The notes under the pieces: model-generated
What the model saw: the letters and a program-made list of their open reading frames with translations, nothing else
What the model was told of the DNA's origin: nothing
Database searches by the model: none
Position numbers and translations under genes: made by a program
Shown: positions 55,602 to 64,000 of the stretch, in pieces
How positions within the stretch are numbered: position 1 is the stretch's first letter
Layout: the number at the start of each line of letters is the position of its first letter
Assembly: GCA_905250025.1 (NCBI GenBank)
Contig: CAJNOJ010000109.1
Span: 124,001-188,000 of the forward strand
Reading direction: 5' to 3'
Length of the DNA stretch: 64,000 nucleotides
Origin: Adineta ricciae
Taxonomy: Eukaryota; Rotifera; Eurotatoria; Adinetida; Adinetidae

Positions 55602-58435
55602 TCAATCATCAGCATTTCTTTCCCGTGATGGAGTATTCACTTGTCGATCCGTTGCAGAAGACGCACCAACTGCCTCTTTGATTTTACGTTGAACATATTT
55701 CACTCGATCAGTTGGTACTTGAATTTTCATAAATTCATCATAGTGAATCTATGGAAGAAAAGATCTTGATAACTATCTGCTACATATCGAAATAGAAGAA
55801 ACATACCGGAACACACTTATAACCAAGTGAGTTCAATAATCGTAATTGCAACGCAATGGGACCTGATACAGAATTTGTAATCAATGTTTTATCTTGATAA
55901 TCAAGACATTTTAATGCCACCCTACGTTTTCCAATAGAAATCAAATCACTTTTTCATTAAAACTCCTCTTTTATTTACTTGAAACGACTATCATCAATTC
56001 GCACTTTATTATATGTCGTTTGTCCAGTTGTGCTATTATTTTCTCCGTTGGTTAAAACTGTACTTAAATCTTGAGGTGTACCTGACTTGTCCACAACCAT
56101 CAAACAATCTGAAAATATCATTGATTGAAGAGAAGAGACAAGTTGAATCGATTACCGATGACAATCATATTCGATGTTACAACACTAAATTTCGAATATT
56201 TGTTCTCGGGAGCGACGATCGTAACAGCTTTAGCTAATTGATCTTGAGCATTGGAATTCTTCAATGTTAACTGTTGTGCCAATTGTTCGATATTAAATGT
56301 TGGTTTGAGAAATTTCTTCGAAAACTTTTGTAAACTGTACGAGTAAATCGAGAGTAATTTCAGTGCACTGGCGATTTTGGAATTCATCACTTCATCTAAA
56401 TTGATCATTTAGAAAACGAAATTCTTCTTAAAATGTGAATAAATCTACTTTGTATTAATTGAAAAATATCTTGATTAAGTACTTGTGCGACATGAGTTTG
56501 ATTTGCTTGATCTAAGATCGCCAATGACCAGACTAGATCGATTTGATTTTTAATTTCATTCATTTGATTAGTTTCATCGGTCGAAGTTTCATCAAGTTTC
56601 AAATGTTTATCAACTAATGTTGATAACGTCGATGGTGCATAATTAACTGACGCACATGTACGGATGAATGATGGGATACATCGAGCTTTCGATTCCGGAT
56701 CTTCTAATAGTGATTTGCCAAATGCATCGAGTAGTTCGCAATGGCGAATTCTCAGTGTACCCATGGAAGTGATGATCGACTGAAGCTGAAAAGAAACCAT
56801 GATTTTGAGAGAATTGACAAATTTCTTTTTGTTGACTTACCATGAATGTATCATTGATAAGATGAACTTGTTCATATGCATCACGAGTTAGTCGTTCGAG
56901 AAATGGTTTATCGTAAACATTCAACATGGCACAAGCCAAGAGACAATCTTTTATTTTCTCGATTGGAAATAGAAAAGAATCGCTTAATTTGAGTAAATGA
57001 TAACAAGCTGCACGAATTATTGTTCGATCACGTCGTTTTAACATGGATTTGTTGATTAGAATCTTGAACCAATCATCAAATGTTAACGTATCGGTGATTT
57101 CTAAGATTCGTTCATCGAGTCGATTGATTAAACGATCGTTGTAAGATAGTTTATGTGTTAACGCGAGAATATCTCGAATATTATCGAATTCGAAATAGCG
57201 ACCTTCGGCTAATGCTAATAAACGATTGTAAACTCGATGGATCCATTGGGCGGTATGTCGAGATGCTTTCAATTCGTCTAATATTCGAACGATCTAAAAG
57301 AAAAGAAAGAAACTTTATTGCACTAGTCGAAGAAACAAATGGATTTACTTGATGAACACTGATTCGTCGTAGTCGACTGGTTAACATAACAGAAAATTTA
57401 TCAGTAAATTCATTATTTTCAGGATAATATTTGGCTACAAATGCAATTGCAGTCGCTATTTCATTGTCACTAAATTTATTTACCTAAAAACAAAGGTACA
57501 ACGGAATGCGTGAATACAAAACTTACGAAGCCGAGTAGTAGTGTTTCCATCCGAGTTCGAGCTTCGTCTAATTGTCCGTAAGTCTGAACTGAATCACTGC
57601 TTTCTGCAGATGCTAATTGATTTAACTTCTGTAGACCCAAAGCGAATTCAGTTGGAACGACGTATTTATCGAAAATTTTCAAAAGCTCTTCTGTTGTGTT
57701 CGCTTGTTCGATGCTTGTGAAAAGCAATGGATCACGGTTTGATTGATTTGATGCTGATGGCTACAGGATCAAATGAAAATGGAAATTCGTATTCGCTGAA
57801 AAACATCATTTTACTTCATTTGGTTGTTTGGTTAATGTTCGTTCTTTTCTCGGTTGACGCGGCTGTTGATTTTGATTGAACTTCTCGGTCGGTTTGGCGA
57901 CTTGTCTCGTAGTTTTTTTTGGCGAAATATATTCTGTTTCGTCGAATAATTTCTCAATTTCAATGGCATTCGCCGATTTCTTTCGCGGGGCCATTTGATT
58001 GGATTTTGGTTGAGCATTTTCATGAGTGAGTCGCGCCTGATTTTGCCGAACTGTTCGTCGTCGTTGTTCTTCACTGTGATAATCAGCGATATCAGCGATT
58101 TCATTTTCATATCGACTTTTAGTCGATAAATTCGCGGTTAATCGTGCTGGGTCATTGAAGGACGCTGATGAAGGAACATTTGCTCGACGTGGACTCGTCG
58201 GAAGTGAATCTTCATTAGAGTTCTCGTCGGAAAATATCTTTTTTATATTGACCCTTCGTTTCACTGGTGGCGAGGAGAATCGATTCGGTTTCGATGAAAG
58301 TTTCTCATCAGTTGGTTCAGTTTGATCCACTTTCGGCTGATTCGAAGCTGCTCGAAACGATTGCAGATAAACGCTTCTTAGCGCAGGATTCGCGCTAATC
58401 AATGTTCGACCAGATGAACCGAAGAATCGAAGCAT
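55602..58435 (-). CDS. FASTK-domain mitochondrial RNA-binding protein (FASTKD4/TBRG4-like)
   Basis: About eleven exons read leftward from the ATG at 58435 to the TGA at 55602. The N terminus (MLRFFGSSGRTLISANPALR) is basic and hydroxylated, as in a mitochondrial presequence. A long, low-complexity basic linker follows (to about residue 210). Then come helical repeats of the FAST_1/FAST_2 type (ALAEGRYFEFDNIRDILAL, LTFDDWFKILINKSM, LLKLSDSFLFPIEKIKDCLL, MGTLRIRHCELLDAFGKSLL). The C-terminal RAP domain reads VALKCLDYQDKTLITNSVSG, then LRLLNSLGYKCVPIHYDEF. FASTK-family proteins control stability and processing of mitochondrial mRNAs. The architecture favours FASTKD4/TBRG4, but paralogue assignment is uncertain. 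A decayed copy of its 3' end lies just downstream. Confidence 0.85.
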
Positions 58436-58796
58436 TTTCAGAGTATAAAGTAGAATCTAAAAAACAGAAAATATCTGATTCCAAAGAGAAGTTCTGGTTA
58501 ATATTTGACTGGATGAATGGAAATCCAATGTTTCTTACTAAAAAGTAGGAGTTCATTCCTATTGGTAGATGAGAATGTGTAGCGCTACAATACGACTGTT
58601 GATGTACGACATGACAAACAATCATTGTCAATTGGCATATCGATGAAACGAAAATAGGTTATGATAATGCGACAGCTTGTTATTTAATTTTCTTTTTGGT
58701 TTTTCTAGAAATTTGAATAAATACAATGGCTGATGCGTTTGACAATATTATTACTCGAAAATTTTCTTCTTTCATTATAGAAATCTCAATTAAACG
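58436..58796. other. Divergent promoter region of FASTK-like and dynein LIC genes
   Basis: 361 nt without a gene. TTCATTATAG (ending 58780) lies 16 nt before the dynein LIC ATG and looks like a splice or trans-splice acceptor. Confidence 0.5.
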
Positions 58797-61494
58797 ATGA
58801 CGCACGACAACGTCGTCGATGAATCTCTTCCGTCTGTAGATAATTCTGAGGAAAAACAAGGAATCTGGTAAATGAAATTCTTCATTTGTTTCTCGAATTA
58901 ACTTTCTTCGTTTTTCATTTCCTAGGGCATCGATTTTACGCGATGTAAAAGCGTCGACTAAAAAAGCACCGGCCACGAAATCACTCGTCGTTTTCGGTGA
59001 TAATGAAAGTGGTCGAACAACCTTAGTAGCTAAACTACAAGGCGAAGAAGATCCAAAACGTGGCGCCGGTCTTGAATATCACTACATCGATGTTAAAGAC
59101 GATGATCGAGACGGTATTGTTAACATAAAATAGGTTTTTTTTTTCGAAATTTCATTGCCTTTCTTCATTAGATACTCCGAAATTAGGTGTATGGATTCTC
59201 GATGGTGATGTCACGTGTGCCTCTCCGTTACTTAAATATGCAATAAAACCAGATACAATTGAGAATACAGTACTTATTCTCGTTGCTAGTATGACTCAAC
59301 CATGGTTGTTATTATCAACATTAAAGAAATGGATTTCATTAATCGAAGAGCATATCGATCGATTAAAACTTGATCCGACACGTTTACGTGAAATGCGCGA
59401 TCGCTTACAATACGATTTTCAACATTATACCGAACCGAATGAGTCATCGGTGATGATGTCGTCATCATCATCGTCGACAACAATTAAAAACGGAGTATCG
59501 AATAATCGAATTGCGACGTCAATATCATCTGTTTCCATTGCGTCAACATCAACACCCTCGAATGCAAATAACACCGACGATCAAGTTGTTTTGCCACTAG
59601 CTGAAGGTGTTTTAACGAAATTGCTCGGAATTCCAATAATTGTTGTTATCACAAAAGTAATGATGATTTCCGAAGGAGAAGCTGCAAACGATTCGTTTCT
59701 GCTTTAGTGTGACACAATGGCTACATTGGCAAAGGATAACGAGTACAAAGATGAACAGTTTGATTTTATGCAATATCATTTGAGAAAATTTTGTTTAGAG
59801 TGTAAGAAAAATTGTTTTCAAGGGAAAGATTTTTAGAAAACTTAACGCTCGTTTTAGATGGTGCTGCATTGTTCTATACATCGGTGAAAGAGAAAAAGAA
59901 TATTGATAAATTATATCGTTATATTTTACATAAATGCTACGGTTATACGTTTACATCTTCTGCAGCGATTGTTGATCGCGATGCCATCTTTATTCCAGCG
60001 GGCTGGGATAATCCGAAAAAAGCAGAGATCTTATTAGAAAATCTCAATCGATTAAGGCCAACCGATCAGTATTCAGATGTTTTTGTCAAACCTATTGTTC
60101 GACGGGTATATCCTTCAAATAAAGTCCATACATTCAATCAACCTCTTTTGCTTTTGTCTTTGCTCTTTTAGCCGTTACAACGCGACAATGAACTCATCAC
60201 TGCAGAGGATGATCAAGAATTCTTAGCACGTCTCCAACTAACACTCAATCGTGCTTCATCACCCGGACGATCAGTAAGAATATTGACATTATCCTAAACA
60301 CTTATCTCTTTATCGTATTTAGGACGACACATCTTCACCTGTTGTAACACGAAATTCCATGACGTCAGGTGGAACTAGTAGTATGGGAATGCAGACACCA
60401 TCTGTTGCTAGTCGGCCGCGAAATCCAACCGTACATTAACATAATGATTATAATTTATTCAAACGTAGGAAAATTTTTCTTTTTTTTAGAATCCCGGAAT
60501 TGGTGGTGGTGGTAATGCGGCGACAAATGAAGGTGCCCTAGCCACATTTTTCAATAATCTTTTAACGAGAAAAGCAGGTGGTCCAGTCACTCCGACGACG
60601 ACGAGTTCACCGCCTTCTTCTTCGCGGCAAAGTAAGCAATTTGCTCTTCCTCCTCGGCCAAGTGTTACTAGGCATCGACTAACATAAGAAAAAAGAAACT
60701 CGCCCATACAAATAACTAAAAGGCAATTAATCAAAATAATTAATGAATTGAATCAGATTCATTATATTACTTTCGCCGTATCCAATTACATTTACTATTA
60801 TTTCATCAATGGATTATGCAAGAACATTCCGAGAATATTTCTTTATCATATCTGTACATCAAGCAAATATGTTATGAACTGACGACCATATTCGAGATAG
60901 TCGAGCAAGAAGATAAATAGGAGATTTGCTATCGAAATTGCGTGTTTCGATCATTATGGAATTCGTTAGAAGATATTTGCAGCTTGTTTTTTTTATTGTT
61001 CGTTACAACGAACTTAATGAGATTCCCAGCAATCAAAAGCGTAGGATTTCTTTCTTTGCAAGCCAAGTAATCAAGATTATCCCGTTGTATTATACAAGAC
61101 GAAGATAAAACTAATGAGCCACATCGACTTCTTTTTCTCGTCTATTTTCCGCAATCGAGACATCCAGTGATTCATCATACACAACCAGAATGGATCAACT
61201 GTGAAACATCTCATATCAATAAAGTATTCTGTAAATCATCATCAGATATTTTGGTTTAGGCTATTTCATTGGGTTATCGATAGTATTATTAGTTTTCGGG
61301 AATAATAATGCTTGATTTCGACCGAATATTCGTAGTCATGTACCTAAGGATTGTTTTGTTTTTATTTCAGACATTGACAGCAGCGGCGTTGATTCAAATG
61401 CAACAGCTAGCCAAAGTATGTTTGGTTTACCTGGATCGTTTTATATGCAAATTCTATTTTTTCAGATTCTCAAAAACAACCGGAGCAATCATAA
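58797..61494 (+). CDS. DYNC1LI: Cytoplasmic dynein 1 light intermediate chain
   Basis: About ten exons. The N-terminal Ras-like domain begins WASILRDVKASTKK, and its P-loop-like segment is VVFGDNESGRTTLVAKLQG. LGVWILDGDVTCASPLLKYA, MTQPWLLLSTLKKWISLIEE and GIPIIVVITKCDTMA are strongly conserved in LIC1/2. FCLEYGAALFYTSVKEKKNI and DAIFIPAGWDNPKKAEIL follow. The C-terminal half carries the adaptor-binding helix GALATFFNNLLTRK used to bind BICD/Hook-type adaptors. The LIC links dynein to cargo. At the end, a donor at 60632 can join 61371 and then 61466, giving SSSRQ, NIDSSGVDSNATASQ, NSQKQPEQS and stop at 61494, with AATAAA at 61549. Without that splice, the frame stops at 60687 after VTRHRLT. 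A Ser-rich insert lies in the middle. Confidence 0.9.
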
Positions 61495-62186
61495 CAACAG
61501 CTGAATCTTCGTTTTCAATTGTTTATCTCATTTGTTCTTATATAAACAAATAAAATATGCTATAGATATGATTTCTAATTTATGAAAGCATGTTGTTCAC
61601 TTGCTCTGATGATTTGAACTTATTTTCGCTCGAGACGAGAATCTATTCTTTTGAAAGTGTCTAGAAGACACTACAAATTCATTCCTAGACAAACAAATAT
61701 AGAATTCAAATGTATTTCAAGAAACTATTAGAAAAAGAAATCAAGTTGAACATCATAACATAACAAAAAAAGAAGATGCTTTGTACAAGTTGAGAGTATA
61801 TCATCTTCGGTACCTGATGTGCCTGAAGAAATCTTCCTGAAAATGATTGGCTTGTATACATATAAATACGCACAGAACTATCGAAATATACAGTGTAGAG
61901 GACTAACAACATATTGTATGACTATGAAGACATGAGAAAAGAAGAGAAGTGCAATATCCGACTAACTTTGAGAAGGTCTGATTCCACTCAATCTGATCAG
62001 TGACAAGTAGTAGTAATGATAGAAGAGAAGAACAAAAGACGCACTACGTCTGACTTGAGAATTGGAGAAGAGGAATGTGAAAACTGAAGAGATATACAGT
62101 GATATAAGAACGAGAAAGAGAATCTTAATGAAAATCGTACTACTGTTCTAATAATAATAAGAGGAAAAAAAACAAGTTGAGAAAGA
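61495..62186. other. Convergent 3' intergenic region
   Basis: Contains the dynein LIC poly(A) signal (61549-61554) and the 3' flank of the ADAM10-like gene. No gene seen. Confidence 0.5.
61549..61554 (+). promoter_or_regulatory. Polyadenylation signal AATAAA
   Basis: Canonical hexamer 55 nt after the stop of the extended dynein LIC model. It supports the use of the downstream terminal exons. Confidence 0.5.
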
Positions 62187-64000
62187 TTATAAACGACGAG
62201 AGGCTTTATTTTTAGTCTGTTGTAGACGTATCTGTTGTTTATCTGACGAAGTCGCTCCACGAACAAACACTTTCGGTTGTCGCTTTGGTACTTGTTGCTG
62301 TTGTTGTTGTTGTTCTTGTTGTGATTGTTGCAGTGAAGTCAGTTCACTACCACCATTTAGTGCTGTCGATGCAGATGGAGGTTGCCGAGAACCATTTTGA
62401 GCACTATGTGGTCGTGGGCCATGAGACTAACAAGTCAATAGTGAGTAAATGATAGATTTTAACACATGAAACAACATACTCCGCGTTTCAATGAAAGAGT
62501 TCGAGCAGGCTTAAACCGTGGATTGGATGACGGTGTATGTACAGAACAAATTTTTACAAAAACACTCATAAAACCAATAAGACCCAAAACACCTAAGACA
62601 AATGCCCACCAGTATTCCTAGAAAAAAACCAACAGGACTTTTTTTCACAAATAGATAGAGGACTAGGGTCGAGAACACACCTGAGTTAATTGAGTAAGTG
62701 TTCGAATATTTTCTTCATTTAATAACATATTTTTCAATCGAGTGAGCGGACCTTCAGCATCGACCGCACGACATTTACCAAACACATCACAGTAACCAGC
62801 TGTACCAGCACAGGCATGACCTAGACGAAAAAGAAAGAGAGAATAGGAATGATGTTTGTAACAGCTAACTCTACCTGGCCGATGCTTATAACCAAAACCA
62901 CTTTTACTGTGATTATTCGGCATACGAAGAGTCAACGTATCAACGCACGAATTCGTTCGAGCTAAAAAAACAATGCGATTGGATTCACTTCTCTTTCTTA
63001 TGAGATCTACTCACTGTCATAGCAACCAATGTGACATAGATATTCTCGATCCACACCTCGCTGTCGCAACGGATCTTCGACATTCGGTATCGTTATTGTG
63101 CATTCAGATTTACCAATTAATGTACAAATAGTTTTATTACATTCCTATATGGAAAGACAATCACGAAACATTGTGTAACAGCGAAGGAATCTTGTAGAGT
63201 CCCTACCCCTCGATCACATAATTGTGTAAATTGATTGCATGGTGTATCATTTGGTTTAAAGAATTGAGTATCATTAAGAGGACATGTCGCTTGAACACCA
63301 CTAAACAAAAAGCGAATGCACTGAAATGAACTCTCTTCTCTTTACGTTAACTTACTCGCATCGAACATCTCCGATACAATCTTGACTGGCTTTATCTTTA
63401 TGACAAATATGGGTAGATGGCTGAAATGTACAGTATTCCGAACAACATGGACCTTTCGATGGACTAAATATACGGCGAAAGAGATCAAGTGAGTAGAAAT
63501 GAATTCTATGAAATGTTTGTACCTGCAACGAGCACCTGGTTTGAGTTTACAACCTAATTTTGCGTCAGGGCCGCCTGCTGGATAGCAACAATCATCTGTA
63601 CATTCGGATATAAATCCGCAATCACATTCTTCATCATCTTCAACGTTTCGATTGCCACAATAGCCGACTTGTGAACATTCTATGTCAAACGAAAACTCAA
63701 GCTCTTATTTTCAAGTCATAATGTACTTTTGTTTCATACCAGTTAAGCAATTAACTTTGCCCAAAAGTTGATTCTTCACTGATATTACAACTGGTCCCAT
63801 CTTTTCCATGCTACAATTGGAAAATTTGTTATTATTTTCTTCCAGACCAGTTGTTGCCCGTCGATACATTATATAATGACCGTTTGTTCCATCACCGCCA
63901 CATTTTTCATCATCATGCTAAACGAAAAATGAAATTGATTTACCAAGAGCATTTATCTTGTTGTCTATACAAACCTCAGCACCTAGATTATGTCCAACTT
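62187..64000 (-). CDS. ADAM10: ADAM10-like (Kuzbanian) metalloprotease, N-terminal part beyond the window
   Basis: About nine exons, open at the right edge. The first visible residues VGHNLGAEHD are the second half of the zinc site HExxHNxGxxHD; the HE lies outside the window. Next come YIMYRRATTGLEENNNKFSN, then the disintegrin-like domain (CGNRNVEDDEECDCGF, ECTDDCCYPAGG, LKPGARC, GPCCSEYCTF) and the Cys-rich region (FFKPNDTPCNQF, DREYLCHIGCYD). YCDVFGKCRAVDAEGPLTRL precedes a membrane segment (WWAFVLGVLGLIGFMSVFVK), then ICSVHTPSSNPRFKPAR, which is diagnostic for ADAM10. The cytoplasmic tail is Gln-rich (QQQQQQQ) and ends SRRL. ADAM10 sheds Notch and other surface proteins. The cytosolic tail differs from vertebrates beyond the SVHTPSSNP motif. 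Confidence 0.93.

Noticed and set aside
55174..55605. ORFs on both strands next to the FASTK fragment
   Set aside because: No recognisable motifs and no continuity with the FASTK-derived sequence.
1..64000. CRISPR arrays, bacterial operons, telomeric repeats or a spliced-leader RNA gene
   Set aside because: No regularly spaced repeats, no TGTGGG-type arrays and no recognisable SL sequence were seen; the window is intron-rich eukaryotic DNA.

Overview
This is nuclear DNA of an animal, and the content points to a bdelloid rotifer. Genes are densely packed and AT-rich (about one third GC by eye). They are split by many GT-AG introns, most of them only about 45-70 nt long. Lineage hints are a histone H2A with a long acidic C-terminal extension, an ADP-ribosyltransferase fused to TPR repeats, a membrane-anchored NHL-repeat protein, FMRFamide/orphan-type GPCRs, and a secreted protein with a bacterial-looking module. 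Species cannot be fixed from the sequence alone. Exon models were drawn by hand from reading frames, GT-AG signals and remembered family conservation, so individual boundaries carry some uncertainty.

Layout from left to right. 1-14 kb: a GPCR cut by the window edge (-), a TMEM63/CSC1-type channel (+), an unrecognised coiled-coil gene (+), a small secreted neuropeptide-like precursor (+), a single-exon tetraspanin (-) and an ABTB1-like ankyrin/BTB gene (-). 14-28 kb: ABCB6 (+), RPA2 (+) closely followed by an unrecognised coiled-coil gene (+), a SAXO-type axonemal protein (-), mitochondrial ribosomal protein L28 (+) and an orphan GPCR (-). 29-40 kb: a LicD-type transferase (+), an ART-TPR protein (+), a GC-rich stretch that folds like a structured RNA, CLHC1 (-), a decayed PARP-like gene (-), and an NHL membrane protein (+) whose intron holds a 0.6-kb foldback element. 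41-50 kb: GMAP-210/TRIP11 (+), ARPC3 (+), an unknown single-exon ORF (-) and the H2A variant (+). 50-64 kb: a large secreted Cys-rich protein with a bacterial-like C-terminal module and an in-frame TGA (+), a decayed fragment of the neighbouring FASTK gene, FASTKD4/TBRG4-like (-), dynein light intermediate chain (+) and an ADAM10-like sheddase cut by the right edge (-).

The window is not a functional cluster. Most genes are unrelated housekeeping genes: Golgi tether, actin nucleation, dynein, mitochondrial translation and RNA, replication, haem/porphyrin transport and cilia. Accessory or lineage-specific genes sit between them. Several start codons lie 10-25 nt downstream of a T-rich AG acceptor, which would fit spliced-leader trans-splicing. 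The tight RPA2/coiled-coil pair could be a small operon.

Two single-N positions (39854 and 41273) are each flanked by direct repeats of about 221 nt. These look like unmerged contig overlaps, so the apparent doubling of an NHL repeat is probably an assembly artefact. The least explained items are the secreted protein at 50592-54710, the neuropeptide-like precursor at 8831-9109, and the structured segment at 32931-33046.
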